NCBI RefSeq assembly: GCF_000276805.1
Contig: NZ_AKXQ01000025.1
Span: 1-64,000, forward strand
From: Moritella dasanensis ArB 0140
Lineage (GTDB): Bacteria; Pseudomonadota; Gammaproteobacteria; Enterobacterales; Moritellaceae
Length of the DNA: 64,000 bases
Direction: 5' to 3'
The position numbers were made by a program, and so were the translations under genes. The notes beneath the pieces were generated by a model that had not been told where the DNA came from, did no database searches, and was given only the letters and a program-made list of their open reading frames with translations. The first letter of the stretch is position 1; each line of letters begins with the position of its first letter. Positions 31,604 to 42,091 of the stretch are shown here, piece by piece.

Positions 31604-32796
31604 TTTGCGACTCTGTTTATTGTTTGTTGGGCGTCGATTCGCGCCATTGCATCAATATCAATCAATGCAGCAATATTATCTGGTTCAGAAACTGTCATGC
31701 TATCTAAGACCGACGCATTAACAGACGCAATATCCGTGAACGCAATTTTCCCTGTTAAAAAAGCATCTACAGCAACTTCATTCGCCGCGTTTAATGTGGT
31801 GGTTGCTGCTTGGCCTTGATAGCAGGCATCAATGGCTAATTTCAAACAAGGATAACGGGCATAATCAGGTTTCAAGAAAGTCAGTTCACCCATTTCGAAA
31901 AAATCTAATGGTTTAACACCTGAAGAAATACGTTTTGGATAGGCCATCGCGTGCGCAATTGGCGTACACATATCTGGTTCACCCATCTGCGCTAATACTG
32001 AACCGTCGGTATATTGCACCATAGAATGGATAACAGATTGGGGATGGATAACAACTTGGATCTGCGCTTCGTCAGCATTAAATAACCACTTAGCTTCAAT
32101 ATACTCTAAGCCTTTATTCATCATAGTCGCGGAATCAACTGATATTTTCTGACCCATTGACCAATTAGGATGAGCACAAGCCTGTGCTGGCGTGACGGCA
32201 GCTAAATCGGCGATATCACTGTAACGGAATGGACCACCAGAACCGGTTAATAAGATCTTGCTGATACCTTCTGCAACTAGGTCACAAAAACCCAAGTCAG
32301 CTTGCACAGCTGTCGGCATGGCTTGAAAAATAGCATTGTGTTCGCTATCAATCGGTAATAATTGGGCGCCACTGGCTTTTACTTCTTGCATAAATAAAGC
32401 GCCAGACATAACTAGCGCTTCTTTATTTGCCAACAGAATACGTTTACCCGCACGCACAGCTGCTAACGTTGGCATAAGCCCTGCGGCACCAACAATTGCA
32501 GCCATGACCATGTCACTCTCATCGAGAGCAGCAACTTGGCATAAGGCGTCTATCCCAGACAGTACTTCTGTAGAACAATTATGTGATTTTAGTTGTTGCG
32601 CTAACTTAGCTGCGGCAACGTCATTAAGCATCACGGCATAACAAGGTTTAAACTCTAAACATTGTGCAACCATCTCAGTAACATTGCTATTAGCGGTTAA
32701 AGCCTGTACCCGAAAGCGCTCAGGATTTTGACGAATAACTGCAAGAGTGCTTTTACCAATCGAGCCGGTTGCACCCAGTATCGTTAATCCAATCAC
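31600..32796 (-). CDS. dxr: 1-deoxy-D-xylulose 5-phosphate reductoisomerase Dxr
   Basis: Dxr makes MEP from DXP, the committed step of the non-mevalonate isoprenoid pathway. The 398-residue protein opens with the NADPH-binding motif [12 protein letters not shown] and contains [10 protein letters not shown] near residue 123. The metal/substrate site is [13 protein letters not shown] near 146-158. It supplies isoprenoid precursors for UppS, encoded in the same run. Its stop overlaps the rseP start. Confidence 0.97.
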   Translation of the reverse strand: MIGLTILGATGSIGKSTLAVIRQNPERFRVQALTANSNVTEMVAQCLEFKPCYAVMLNDVAAAKLAQQLKSHNCSTEVLSGIDALCQVAALDESDMVMAAIVGAAGLMPTLAAVRAGKRILLANKEALVMSGALFMQEVKASGAQLLPIDSEHNAIFQAMPTAVQADLGFCDLVAEGISKILLTGSGGPFRYSDIADLAAVTPAQACAHPNWSMGQKISVDSATMMNKGLEYIEAKWLFNADEAQIQVVIHPQSVIHSMVQYTDGSVLAQMGEPDMCTPIAHAMAYPKRISSGVKPLDFFEMGELTFLKPDYARYPCLKLAIDACYQGQAATTTLNAANEVAVDAFLTGKIAFTDIASVNASVLDSMTVSEPDNIAALIDIDAMARIDAQQTINRVAK

Positions 32797-32808
32797 AATA
32801 ACGCTCCC

Positions 32809-33705
32809 TTAAAAACAAACTAAATAAATAACAGCAAATACCGGTAATGCAGCCGTTAAGCTATCAATACGATCTAAAATGCCGCCGTGACCAGGTAATA
32901 ACGTTCCACTGTCTTTTACACCCGCTTCACGTTTGAACATACTCTCGTTAAGATCACCTAATGTCGATGAAATTGACGTAACAAAGCACGTGAACAGGAT
33001 TATGACAAGCTTACTGCTATCAAGTTCCCCTGAAGGTGAAACGGTCATCACAACTGCAGCAATTAACGCAATAAGCATAGAGACAACAACACCACCAAAG
33101 AAGCCTTCACGCGTTTTACCAGGGCTGACTTTTGGTGCTAATTTATTTTTACCGAATTTTTTACCGGTAAAGTAAGCGCCTGTATCTGCACTCCATACCA
33201 AGAACATCACTAGCATTACAAGCCATGCACCAGACTGTTGGTCATGGGCATAATCAAAAGAACGTAACGCTAACATAGCCCAGAAAAATGGCACTAAGGT
33301 CAGCAAACCGATAACCACTTTAACCAGGGTATTTTGAGTCCATGCTTTAGCACTGTTTGGATAGCTAGCCACTAATGCGGCACAAGTTAACCACCACACA
33401 GCACCAACAATTAAAATACCGCGAACCATTGGCACTAATACAATCTCACCATTACTTACTTGCCAAATATTACGAACATCTGGTGGAATAACGAGTAATG
33501 TCGCCCCTAAGATAAGTGAGTAGCCAACAATTAAGGCATTAGGTAATTTACTATTATTCTTATCAACCAATACCGCCCACTCTTTTGTTGCTAAGATAAA
33601 AACACCAGCGATTGCCAGTGCGTACCATTGCAGGGGTAACAAGAAGATAGCGGCAAGCGCTAATGGTGCTAAAATTAATGCGGTCGTAATACGTTGCTTA
33701 AGCAA
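32809..33705 (-). CDS. cdsA: Phosphatidate cytidylyltransferase CdsA
   Basis: CdsA converts phosphatidic acid and CTP to CDP-diacylglycerol, the precursor of all phospholipids. The 298-residue integral membrane protein has about eight hydrophobic segments. The C-terminal signature KDSGTLLPGHGGILDRIDS near 262-280 is the CDP-DAG synthase motif. It lies 12 bp upstream of dxr and about 56 bp downstream of uppS on the minus strand. Confidence 0.96.
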   Translation of the reverse strand: MLKQRITTALILAPLALAAIFLLPLQWYALAIAGVFILATKEWAVLVDKNNSKLPNALIVGYSLILGATLLVIPPDVRNIWQVSNGEIVLVPMVRGILIVGAVWWLTCAALVASYPNSAKAWTQNTLVKVVIGLLTLVPFFWAMLALRSFDYAHDQQSGAWLVMLVMFLVWSADTGAYFTGKKFGKNKLAPKVSPGKTREGFFGGVVVSMLIALIAAVVMTVSPSGELDSSKLVIILFTCFVTSISSTLGDLNESMFKREAGVKDSGTLLPGHGGILDRIDSLTAALPVFAVIYLVCF

Positions 33706-33761
33706 AAGTTGTTCTCCTATTGAAACGCTCAGACAGGGTCTAAACGCTTATTTATATTTGT

Positions 33762-34532
33762 TTATTGCTGTTTGGTTAAAATAGCCCGGACTTGTTCACC
33801 AGTGCCACCAAAACGTCGCTCTCTATTTACAAAGCTAAATATGGCATCTTCAAATGCAGTCTGATCAAAATCAGGCCATAAGGTGTCAGTGAAGTACAAT
33901 TCCGCATACGCTAATTGCCATAACAGAAAGTTACTAATGCGGTGGTCGCCACCTGTACGGATCATCAAATCGACAGCAGGCTGTTCCGCCATTGCAATAT
34001 GTTGCCCCAGCATTTTGTCATCAATTTGATCTGCGCTGATGTCACCGTTTTTAACCGCAATAGCGATCTGCTTAGCGGCATTGGCTATATCCGATTGACC
34101 GCCATAATTCGCAGCAATATTAAGGGTTAACTTAGTATTATGTTTAGTTAACTCTTCAGCTTCAGAGATCTTGGTTTGAATAGCCAGACTAAATGCAGAT
34201 ACATCGCCAATGATTTTTAGGCGAATTTGATTTTTATGTAGTTTTTTTACTTCTCGTGTTAACACCGTCATAAATAACTTCATTAACATACTAACTTCAG
34301 CTTCTGGTCGACGCCAATTTTCACTACTAAACGCAAATAACGTTAACGACTCGATGCCGATAGTTAATGCACTACTCACCACTTGACGAACAGACTTAAC
34401 ACCTTCATGGTGGCCTTTAACACGTATTTTGCCACGCTGCTGCGCCCAGCGTCCATTGCCATCCATAATGATTGCAACGTGCTTAGGTTTTGAGTCATTA
34501 ACTAACGCTTCAAGTTCAGTTGAGTTTACCAT
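33762..34532 (-). CDS. uppS: Undecaprenyl diphosphate synthase UppS (IspU)
   Basis: UppS is the cis-prenyltransferase that makes the C55 lipid carrier for peptidoglycan and O-antigen. The 256-residue protein has the signature [15 protein letters not shown] with the catalytic aspartate near residue 24. Substrate-binding segments are [11 protein letters not shown] near 76-86 and the C-terminal [19 protein letters not shown] near 194-212. It follows frr; a hairpin lies in the gap. Confidence 0.97.
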   Translation of the reverse strand: MVNSTELEALVNDSKPKHVAIIMDGNGRWAQQRGKIRVKGHHEGVKSVRQVVSSALTIGIESLTLFAFSSENWRRPEAEVSMLMKLFMTVLTREVKKLHKNQIRLKIIGDVSAFSLAIQTKISEAEELTKHNTKLTLNIAANYGGQSDIANAAKQIAIAVKNGDISADQIDDKMLGQHIAMAEQPAVDLMIRTGGDHRISNFLLWQLAYAELYFTDTLWPDFDQTAFEDAIFSFVNRERRFGGTGEQVRAILTKQQ

Positions 34533-34556
34533 TACTATCTTTATCCATTAAAATCT

Positions 34557-34584
34557 AAAGCGCCGTATCGAAATACGGCGCTTT
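34557..34584 (-). terminator. Hairpin between frr and uppS
   Basis: AAAGCGCCGTAT (34557-34568) pairs perfectly with ATACGGCGCTTT (34573-34584) around a 4-nt loop. The minus-strand sequence after it (AGATTTTAATGG) has only a weak U-run, so partial termination is more likely than complete. It separates translation genes from isoprenoid/lipid genes. Confidence 0.7.
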
Positions 34585-34601
34585 AAAAGATGTAATCGAA
34601 A

Positions 34602-35159
34602 TTACACTTCCATTAAATCTTTTTCTTTGTCTGACAATATAGTATCAATTTGCTTGATACAGGTATCAGTCATTTTTTGGATCTCGTCTTGTGCACGGCG
34701 ATCATCATCTTCACCGATTTCTTTTTCTTTTAGTAGTGCTTTGATATCACCGTTAGCATCACGACGGATGTTACGGATAGCAACACGCCCTTGTTCAGCA
34801 TCAGCTCGCACAACTTTAATCAAGCTCTTACGACGTTCTTCAGTAAGTGCAGGTAATGGAATACGAATATTAGTACCAGCAGACTGAGGATTAAGACCCA
34901 AATCAGACGACATGATTGCTTTTTCTACGGCTTTAACCATTGTTGCATCAAATACAGTAATGCTTAATGTACGTGAATCTTCAGTACCAATGTTACCGAT
35001 TTGGTTAAGCGGTGTATTAGCACCATAGTAAGATACTGAAATACCGTTAAGGATACTTGGGTGTGCACGGCCAGTACGCACTTTAGATAGTTGACCTTTT
35101 AGTGCTTCGATACTTTTGCCCATACGGTCTTGAGCATCATCTTTAATTTCGTTGATCAC
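34602..35159 (-). CDS. frr: Ribosome recycling factor Frr
   Basis: Frr splits the post-termination ribosome together with EF-G. The longest frame starts at 35186, but the GTG at 35159 has AAGGAAG five bases upstream. It gives [20 protein letters not shown] and exactly 185 residues, the length of E. coli Frr, so I chose it. The body has the conserved [15 protein letters not shown] and the coiled-coil arms. It is part of the rpsB-tsf-pyrH-frr cluster. Confidence 0.96.
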   Translation of the reverse strand: MINEIKDDAQDRMGKSIEALKGQLSKVRTGRAHPSILNGISVSYYGANTPLNQIGNIGTEDSRTLSITVFDATMVKAVEKAIMSSDLGLNPQSAGTNIRIPLPALTEERRKSLIKVVRADAEQGRVAIRNIRRDANGDIKALLKEKEIGEDDDRRAQDEIQKMTDTCIKQIDTILSDKEKDLMEV

Positions 35160-35312
35160 AACGTCTTCCTTAAATTTGTCGGGCAATGATCGTCATTGCC
35201 TTATCGATAAGAATTTACTTACTTAGTGTAAATCAATTCAATTTAGAGGTCTTGTTATAATCCCTCTAAACTTTAAACTATTGTATTTATTTACTGAATT
35301 TGAGACTCAGTT

Positions 35313-36053
35313 TTATTTCTTTGCTGCATTTGAAATCAATGTGCCTTCAGCTTCACCCATGATAACACGGCGTAAAGCACCTGGTTTATTCATGTTAAAC
35401 ACGCGCATAGGTAAGTTATGGTCACGCGCCATTGTAAATGCAGACAGGTCCATAATTTTAAGTTCTTTTTCTACTACTTCACGATACTCAAGGTTATCGT
35501 AAAATTCAGCATTTGGATTTTTCACTGGATCTTCAGAGTATACACCATCTACTTTTGTTGCTTTTAATACAATATCAGCTTCAATTTCGATACCACGTAA
35601 ACACGCAGCAGAGTCAGTTGTACAGAATGGGTTACCTGTACCAGCAGAGAAGATCACTACTCGGCCAGTTTTTAACAAGCTAATTGCTTCAGCCCAGTTA
35701 TAGCTGTCACATACGCCACGTAATTCAATTGCAGACATTAAACGAGCATTCACATAAGCACGGTGGAGTGCATCACGCATTGCTAAGCCATTCATCACAG
35801 TCGCTAACATGCCCATGTGATCGCCCACTACACGGTTCATTCCCGCTTCAGCAAGACCTGCACCACGGAATAAGTTACCGCCACCAATAACCAAACCAAC
35901 TTGAACACCCAGCTCAACAATTTCTTTGATCTCTTGCGCCATGCGATCTAGTACTTTGGGATCGATACCAAAGTTTTCGTCACCCATTAGCGCTTCACCG
36001 CTAAGTTTTAATAGAATACGACGATATGCAGGTTTTGGGTTGGTAGTCATCAT
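35313..36053 (-). CDS. pyrH: Uridylate kinase PyrH
   Basis: PyrH phosphorylates UMP to UDP as a hexamer of the amino-acid kinase fold. The 246-residue protein carries [11 protein letters not shown] near residues 14-24, [10 protein letters not shown] near 57-66 and the UMP-binding [13 protein letters not shown] near 138-150. Two adjacent ATG codons open the frame; either could be used. It lies between tsf and frr, with a terminator-like hairpin separating it from tsf. Confidence 0.97.
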   Translation of the reverse strand: MMTTNPKPAYRRILLKLSGEALMGDENFGIDPKVLDRMAQEIKEIVELGVQVGLVIGGGNLFRGAGLAEAGMNRVVGDHMGMLATVMNGLAMRDALHRAYVNARLMSAIELRGVCDSYNWAEAISLLKTGRVVIFSAGTGNPFCTTDSAACLRGIEIEADIVLKATKVDGVYSEDPVKNPNAEFYDNLEYREVVEKELKIMDLSAFTMARDHNLPMRVFNMNKPGALRRVIMGEAEGTLISNAAKK

Positions 36054-36074
36054 GATCTCTTTATCCTAATTGTG

Positions 36075-36099
36075 GAAAAACCGCAGCCTAAGCCGCGGT
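36075..36099 (-). terminator. Terminator between tsf and pyrH
   Basis: On the minus strand ACCGCGGC-TTAG-GCTGCGGT forms an 8-bp stem (one G-U pair) followed by TTTTTCC. It ends rpsB-tsf transcription or reduces read-through into pyrH. Confidence 0.75.
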
Positions 36100-36127
36100 C
36101 TATATTAAATCTTCAGCAATAATTAAA

Positions 36128-37006
36128 TTATGCTTTTTTTGCTGCTGCTACTGTAGCTGCAACTTCAGCTGCGAAATCGTCTTCAGCTTTTTCGATGCCT
36201 TCACCAACTTCGATACGGATGAAGTTTAAAACGTCAGCGCCTTCTTCTTTAAGAAGTTGACCAACAGTTTTTGAAGGTTCCATGATGAAAGCTTGACCTG
36301 TAAGGCTAACTTCACCAGTGAATTTCTTCATACGACCAATAACCATTTTCTCAGCGATTTCTTGTGGTTTGCCACTATTCACTGCGATTTCGATTTGGAT
36401 CGCTTTTTCTTTTTCAACAACTGAAGCAGGTACATCTTCAGGTTTAACGAATTCTGGCTTAGCTGCTGCTACGTGCATAGCAAGTTTCTTAGCTAGTTCT
36501 TCGTCACCGCCTTTAAGTACAGTAACAACACCGATAGTGCCACCGTGTACGTATGCAGCTAGGTTATCACCTTTAACTACAACTGAACGACGAACATTGA
36601 TGTTTTCGCCGATTTTAGCGATCAAGTTAGCACGTGCTTCTTCAACTGTAAGTTCAGCATCGAATTTAGCAGCTAGTAGCGCTTCAGCAGAATCGAATTC
36701 GCCAGCGTGAGCAACTTCAACAACTTGGTTAGCAAATGCTAGGAAGCTTGCATCTTTTGCTACGAAGTCAGTTTCTGAGTTGATTTCAACTAGAACAGCA
36801 ACGCCGTTAGCAACTTTAGTTTTTACAACGCCTTCAGCAGCAATACGACCCGCTTTTTTAGCCGCTTTAACAGCGCCTGATTTGCGCATGTTCTCGATTG
36901 CAAGTTCCATATCGCCTTCAGCTTCAACTAAAGCTTTCTTACAATCCATCATGCCTGCAGCTGTACGTTCGCGCAGTTCTTTAACCATTGCAGCAGTAAT
37001 TGCCAT
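36128..37006 (-). CDS. tsf: Elongation factor Ts
   Basis: EF-Ts exchanges GDP on EF-Tu. The longest frame starts at 37021, but the ATG at 37006 begins [20 protein letters not shown], the canonical start, and has AGGA about 9 nt upstream. This gives 292 residues. The N-terminal UBA-like domain contains [13 protein letters not shown]. The core has [11 protein letters not shown] near 80, which contacts EF-Tu. It is separated from rpsB by a terminator-like hairpin. Confidence 0.97.
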   Translation of the reverse strand: MAITAAMVKELRERTAAGMMDCKKALVEAEGDMELAIENMRKSGAVKAAKKAGRIAAEGVVKTKVANGVAVLVEINSETDFVAKDASFLAFANQVVEVAHAGEFDSAEALLAAKFDAELTVEEARANLIAKIGENINVRRSVVVKGDNLAAYVHGGTIGVVTVLKGGDEELAKKLAMHVAAAKPEFVKPEDVPASVVEKEKAIQIEIAVNSGKPQEIAEKMVIGRMKKFTGEVSLTGQAFIMEPSKTVGQLLKEEGADVLNFIRIEVGEGIEKAEDDFAAEVAATVAAAKKA

Positions 37007-37030
37007 GGGTAATTTCCTCAATTTCTATAC

Positions 37031-37059
37031 AAAAAAAAACAGGAGCCATATGGCTCCTG
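37031..37059 (-). terminator. Attenuator/terminator between rpsB and tsf
   Basis: CAGGAGCC (37040-37047) pairs with GGCTCCTG (37052-37059). On the minus strand the stem is followed by nine T residues (37031-37039). It is a full intrinsic terminator by sequence, yet tsf lies only 25 bp further on, so partial read-through is expected. Confidence 0.9.
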
Positions 37060-37114
37060 TTAACTAAATAGTGCACTTAGTTAATAAGAGCATCGATTAA
37101 ATCGAAAAGCTTTA

Positions 37115-37843
37115 TTATTTAGCTTCTTCGATGAAGTCGCTTTCCGCTTGTGCAGCGATGTCTTGATTACGGCCTTCATTTACAGTTGCTGCAACAGCAC
37201 CCGCATAAAGTTTGATAGCACGGATCGCATCATCGTTACCAGGTACAACGAAATCAATGTTGTCTGGGTTTGAGTTAGTATCAACAATAGCTACTACTGG
37301 GATACCTAGGTTGTTAGCTTCTTTAATAGCGATGTGCTCGTGGTCAGCATCGATTACGAAGATAACGTCAGGTAAACCGCCCATAGTTTTGATACCACCA
37401 AGGCTTTTCTCTAGTTTTTCCATTTCACGTGTGTTCATTAGAGCTTCTTTCTTAGTAAGTTGCTCGAATGTACCGTCTTGTGATTGTGCTTCTAGAGTAG
37501 TTAGACGCTTGATTGATTGGCGAACTGTTTTCCAGTTAGTCAACATACCACCTAACCAGCGGTGATCAACGTAGAACTGGTCACATGAAAGTGCAGCTTC
37601 TTTGATTGTTTCGCCAGCAGCTTTTTTAGTACCAACAAAAAGAACTTTACCTTTTTTGTCTGCAACGTTCTTGATAAAACCAAGTGCGTCGTTGAACATT
37701 GGAACAGTTTGCTCTAAGTTGATGATATGTACTTTACTACGAGCGCCAAAGATGTATTGCTTCATCTTTGGGTTCCAGTAACGAGTTTGGTGACCGAAGT
37801 GAACACCTGCTTGTAGCATATCGCGCATTGATACTGTAGACAT
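37115..37843 (-). CDS. rpsB: 30S ribosomal protein S2
   Basis: S2 binds late to the 30S subunit and is needed for S1 attachment. The 242-residue protein opens [27 protein letters not shown], shown here in part as the S2 signature near residues 6-25, and contains the second signature [20 protein letters not shown] in its C-terminal half. TAAGGAA precedes the ATG. It starts the rpsB-tsf-pyrH-frr cluster and is divergent from map, as in E. coli. Confidence 0.97.
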   Translation of the reverse strand: MSTVSMRDMLQAGVHFGHQTRYWNPKMKQYIFGARSKVHIINLEQTVPMFNDALGFIKNVADKKGKVLFVGTKKAAGETIKEAALSCDQFYVDHRWLGGMLTNWKTVRQSIKRLTTLEAQSQDGTFEQLTKKEALMNTREMEKLEKSLGGIKTMGGLPDVIFVIDADHEHIAIKEANNLGIPVVAIVDTNSNPDNIDFVVPGNDDAIRAIKLYAGAVAATVNEGRNQDIAAQAESDFIEEAK

Positions 37844-37940
37844 TTTAATTCCTTAAGTTTGTATGGGGTTAGGCCTCCACACATCCCATTTTTTCGACCT
37901 TTGAATCTAAGTTAGCGTAATAAAATCAAGCGCTAACCAA
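37844..37940 (-). promoter_or_regulatory. rpsB 5' leader (candidate S2 autoregulatory/t44-type leader)
   Basis: The minus strand just before rpsB holds GGGATGTGTGGAGGCCTAAC followed by CCC (37865-37887), a hairpin-forming GC-rich block, and TAAGGAA next to the ATG. In E. coli the rpsB leader is a conserved structured RNA (known as t44/tff) through which S2 represses itself. The position and block fit that leader. GTTAGCG (37911-37917) and CGCTAAC (37931-37937) form an inverted repeat near the likely promoter. Confidence 0.55.
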
Positions 37941-38327
37941 ACAAAACAAAAGCACCCCGACAAATGTGACGATGTGTGTGTGATTTATATAAAATATGTG
38001 TGTATGAAGTTTAACAAATAACCAGTAGCTGGAATTTGTTAATTCATTGCGCGCTTTATATCATATACAGATAAATAGCACAAATTTTGTGGCATAATTT
38101 TTTGCTCATTACACCATCAAATAACATCGCACGCATCCCTTATTCTAGCGGGTTATCAACATAATTCTTGGCATCACATTTATTATTCACCGGCCTGCTA
38201 ATACCTACAAAGAGCAGGACGTGGCAGAGAAGCATTGATCCGCAAAAAAAATTTATGCTTATCACTCGCATTAGCGTTACAATAAAAGCCATAAAACAAA
38301 ACATTTATCTATATTGAAGAGTGAAAA
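37941..38327. other. rpsB-map intergenic region
   Basis: About 390 bp between the divergent rpsB leader and map. It must contain promoters in both directions. I found no reading frame with family-like character and no RNA gene. The only assignable signal is GAAGAG shortly before the map ATG. Confidence 0.5.
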
Positions 38328-39167
38328 ATGAGCGTAATCATTAAAACTGAAGAGCAAATCGAAAAAATGCGCGTTGCTGGTCGTCTAGCAGCACAAGTAC
38401 TAGAAATGATAGAACCGTTTGTAGTTGCCGGGGTGACCACTCAGGAGTTAAATGATCGTTGCCATGAATTCACTTTAGCAAACGATGCATTATCTGCGCC
38501 TTTGTTTTACCCAAGCTACGATGAAAATGATGATACTGCATTTCCAAAATCAATCTGCACATCTATCAACAGCGTTGTTTGTCATGGTGTGCCTGATGAA
38601 CGTCCACTAGAAGATGGTGATATTCTTAATATGGATATCACCGTGATCAAAGATGGTTTACATGGTGATACATCAAAGATGTTTTTCATCGGTGAAGTTT
38701 CTCCACGTGATAAGCAATTATGTCGCATCTCACAAGAAGCACTCTATGAAGGTTTGCGTCAAGTAAAACCAGGTGCACGCTTAAGCCGCATTGGCGAGAT
38801 TATCGAGAAAAAGATCAAGTCGCACAATAAAGCCAATCCAACACGTAAATACTCAATCGTAGAAGAATACTGCGGTCATGGTATTGGTGAGAAATTCCAC
38901 GAAGAACCACAAGTATTGCATTACAAATCTCGCTTCAACGAGAGCAATCAGAATCTCGTGCTTAAAGAAGGCATGTGCTTCACGATTGAACCGATGATCA
39001 ACGCAGGTAAAAAACACAATGAAGTTGCCGATGATCATTGGACAGTACTAACAAAAGATAATAAGAATTCAGCACAATGGGAACACACGCTTGTGGTCAC
39101 CAAAGATGGCTGTGAAATTCTGACATTACGTGATGAAGAAACTATTCCGCGTATCTTAAAAAACTAG
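38328..39167 (+). CDS. map: Type I methionine aminopeptidase Map
   Basis: Map removes the initiator methionine from nascent proteins. The 279 residues are slightly more than E. coli (264). The five metal ligands are present: two aspartates in NMDITVIKDGLHGDTSKMF near 104-122, histidine in EEYCGHGIG, glutamate in IEPM and glutamate in QWEHTLVV. The extra length lies mainly in an insert around KIKSHNKANPTRKYS (about 165-180). It is divergent from rpsB and followed by a terminator, then glnD. Confidence 0.96.
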   Translation: MSVIIKTEEQIEKMRVAGRLAAQVLEMIEPFVVAGVTTQELNDRCHEFTLANDALSAPLFYPSYDENDDTAFPKSICTSINSVVCHGVPDERPLEDGDILNMDITVIKDGLHGDTSKMFFIGEVSPRDKQLCRISQEALYEGLRQVKPGARLSRIGEIIEKKIKSHNKANPTRKYSIVEEYCGHGIGEKFHEEPQVLHYKSRFNESNQNLVLKEGMCFTIEPMINAGKKHNEVADDHWTVLTKDNKNSAQWEHTLVVTKDGCEILTLRDEETIPRILKN

Positions 39168-39244
39168 TTTGCGTATCTTACAAACGAGTAATAGATACCT
39201 TAAAACTAATAGTAGATAAACGCTAATTTTTATAATTAGTTAAC

Positions 39245-39276
39245 ATGGGAATCGCGCCCTGCGGTTCCCATTTTTC
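39245..39276 (+). terminator. Terminator between map and glnD
   Basis: ATGGGAATCGC (39245-39255) pairs with GCGGTTCCCAT (39261-39271), with one mismatch, followed by TTTTCT. It separates map from glnD, whose AGGAAGG ribosome site begins about 20 bp further on. Confidence 0.85.
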
Positions 39277-39300
39277 TATCGAACTCCAGGAAGGCGTCGT

Positions 39301-41916
39301 ATGGATCAAACTCAATATGTTCCCGCATTACTCTCGGATGAAGAGTTAACACTTAGTCATTGTAAATCACACATGCAAGAGTTCCAGTCTTGGCTTGAAC
39401 AACGCTTTTTTGATGGTGATGATATTATTGCGTTAGTCTCTTGCCGCGCAGAATACATGGATCAATTGCTGAATCGACTTTGGCAAAAATTTACTCTTTC
39501 TTCGCACCCCGCATTAGCACTCGTCGCTGTGGGTGGTTATGGCCGTGGTGAATTACATCCTAAATCAGACATCGATTTACTGATCACGACCACGTCAACC
39601 TTAACCCCAGAACAAGAGCAAGCAATCTCACTCTTTATTACCATGTTATGGGATTTGCGTTTAGAAGTGGGTCATAGTGTCCGCACCATTGAGGAATGTT
39701 TAGAGAAAGGTTTAGGTGATATTACCATTGCGACCAACCTATTAGAATCACGCTTAATTACCGGTTCTGAAGATACTTACGCGCAGTTACAAGATATTAT
39801 TGATCCAGAAACTTTTTGGCCAAGCCAAGATTTTTTCCAAGCCAAACATGAAGAACAGCTTGCTCGCCATCATCACTTCAAAGGTTCATCATATAATTTA
39901 GAGCCTGATTTAAAAAGCAGCCCTGGTGGGTTACGCGATTTACAAACTATCTTGTGGATCACCCGCCGTCATTTCGGCTCAAACAGTTTCTTAGAATTAA
40001 CCAATCATGGTTTTTTAACCAGAGGTGAATATCACGAATTGGAAGATTGTCAGAAATTCTTGTGGCGTGTGCGCTTTGCCCTGCACCTGGGCTTAAAACG
40101 TTGTGATAACCGTCTGCTCTTCGATCGACAAACATCGGTAGCGGAAGCGCTCGGTTATAGCGGCGAGGGTAATCACGCCGTTGAAACTATGATGAAGCAG
40201 TTTTACCAAACTATCCGTCGCGTCACTGAACTCAATGAAATGCTGTTACAATTATTTAATCAGGCGATCCTCGGACACGTTGGCATGGATGTGCGTAATA
40301 TCACCGCCGATTTCCGTCTTCGTGGCAGCCTTATTGATACCACCAGCACAGATCTATTTACGCGTCGCCCTGGTGCGATTATTGAATTATTTTGCCACAT
40401 AGCAGATAACGAGCATATCACCGGTATTTATGCCGGTACGATACGTGAACTGCGTGACGCCAGACGTAAACTGACCATGTGGTTAGAAGACATACCCGAG
40501 TGTCGTGAACAATTCATGCTGTTACTTAAGCATCCTAACGCCAGTGGTCTCGCGCTGACCTTAATGCATAAACATGGTGTCATTGCCGCTTACATTCCAC
40601 AGTGGAGTCGTATCCTCGGGCAGATGCAATTTGATCTCTTCCATAATTACACCGTAGACGAACACACCCATCGTTTAGTGAAGATTATTGATTCTTATAA
40701 ACGCGAAGAAACCAAAGAAACGCATCCACTCTGCTGTGAGATCTATCCGCGTTTAGAAAAACCCGAATTATTGCTCATCGCGGCGATTTTCCATGATATA
40801 GGTAAAGGCCAAAAAGGTAATCACTCCGAGATTGGCGCCATTGATGTACGCGCATTTTGTAAAAAGCACGGTATTAACAAAGCCGATCGTAAACTCGTGG
40901 CGCGATTAGTAAAATATCATTTATTAATGTCTGTGACCGCGCAGCGTCGTGATATTCATGATCCGGAGATCATTACTGAGTTTGCCCGCACCATAGGTGA
41001 TCAAGAGCATTTAAACTACCTCTACTGCCTTACCGTCGCCGATATCTGCGCCACCAATGATACCTTATGGAATAATTGGAAAGGCTCACTGCTACGTGAA
41101 TTATACTTCCTCACCCAGCAAGCACTGCGCCGTGGGTTGGAAAATCCATTGGATGCTAAATTCAGGATCAAGAATAATAAAGACACTGCGTTGGCCTTTT
41201 TAGAAAATAGCAGTTTTAGTCTCGAGCAGATCCAAACCTTATGGACGACATTTCGCTCTGAGTACTTTTTGCGTAATGATCCGAGCCAAATATGTTGGCA
41301 CACAACCGGGATTTTGAATCATCAAGACCCAACAAAACCCTTAGTGCTGATAAGTCAAAATAGTGCCCGCGGTGGTAATGAAGTCTTTATCTACGCCAAA
41401 GAAAATAAACACCTGTTCGCCTCAGCGGTCTCTGCACTGGGTAATAAGTGTTTAAATATTCACGATGCCAAAATTACATCAAGCCGTAATGGTTATGTGC
41501 TCGATAGCTTTGTGATCTTAGATCAAACCGGTGATACCCTCGCCCCTGATCGCGTTTATGCATTACAAGAATCATTAGAAACAGTGTTAACAGCAGCCAC
41601 AGCACCGATATTAAGAAAACAGCGTATTCCACGCCAAATAAAGCAGTTCTCGGTAAAAACTAAAGTCACGTTTTTAGCCACCAAGAAAAAACGTACCTTT
41701 GTTGAAATTATAACCTTGGATACACCTGGTCTGCTGGCTCGTATCAGCGCCATATTAAGCTCAGAAAATATCGTTCTGCATAATGCCAAGATCTCCACCA
41801 TTGGTGAACGCGCAGAAGATTTCTTTATTATCTCGGGTAATAACAATCAACCGTTATCACCAGAGCAACAAGCGGAATTACGTCATAATCTGATCACTGA
41901 ATTAGCAGATAACTAG
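39301..41916 (+). CDS. glnD: Bifunctional PII uridylyltransferase/uridylyl-removing enzyme GlnD
   Basis: GlnD senses glutamine and uridylylates or deuridylylates PII proteins, controlling nitrogen assimilation. The 871 residues contain the nucleotidyltransferase motif GGYGRGELHPKSDIDLL (from about 78). An HD domain with FHDIGKG has its HD pair at 498-499. Two C-terminal ACT domains lie at about 690-760 and 795-871, the second containing VEIITLDTPGLLARIS. The start has AGGAAGG upstream. The map-glnD-dapD order is that of E. coli. Confidence 0.97.
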   Translation: MDQTQYVPALLSDEELTLSHCKSHMQEFQSWLEQRFFDGDDIIALVSCRAEYMDQLLNRLWQKFTLSSHPALALVAVGGYGRGELHPKSDIDLLITTTSTLTPEQEQAISLFITMLWDLRLEVGHSVRTIEECLEKGLGDITIATNLLESRLITGSEDTYAQLQDIIDPETFWPSQDFFQAKHEEQLARHHHFKGSSYNLEPDLKSSPGGLRDLQTILWITRRHFGSNSFLELTNHGFLTRGEYHELEDCQKFLWRVRFALHLGLKRCDNRLLFDRQTSVAEALGYSGEGNHAVETMMKQFYQTIRRVTELNEMLLQLFNQAILGHVGMDVRNITADFRLRGSLIDTTSTDLFTRRPGAIIELFCHIADNEHITGIYAGTIRELRDARRKLTMWLEDIPECREQFMLLLKHPNASGLALTLMHKHGVIAAYIPQWSRILGQMQFDLFHNYTVDEHTHRLVKIIDSYKREETKETHPLCCEIYPRLEKPELLLIAAIFHDIGKGQKGNHSEIGAIDVRAFCKKHGINKADRKLVARLVKYHLLMSVTAQRRDIHDPEIITEFARTIGDQEHLNYLYCLTVADICATNDTLWNNWKGSLLRELYFLTQQALRRGLENPLDAKFRIKNNKDTALAFLENSSFSLEQIQTLWTTFRSEYFLRNDPSQICWHTTGILNHQDPTKPLVLISQNSARGGNEVFIYAKENKHLFASAVSALGNKCLNIHDAKITSSRNGYVLDSFVILDQTGDTLAPDRVYALQESLETVLTAATAPILRKQRIPRQIKQFSVKTKVTFLATKKKRTFVEIITLDTPGLLARISAILSSENIVLHNAKISTIGERAEDFFIISGNNNQPLSPEQQAELRHNLITELADN

Positions 41917-42091
41917 CTAATCGAAAAATAACAATCATCATTTTCTTTGAAACAACAAAGCGAAATGTGATAGAACTAACAGTAATGTTTTATTATTTAT
42001 AAAAATAAATACAAAAAAATACAAAAAAATACTCAGAGCCGGCGTGATGTATGAATATTACGCCCTTATTCTAAATGGAGATTTCTCAGCT

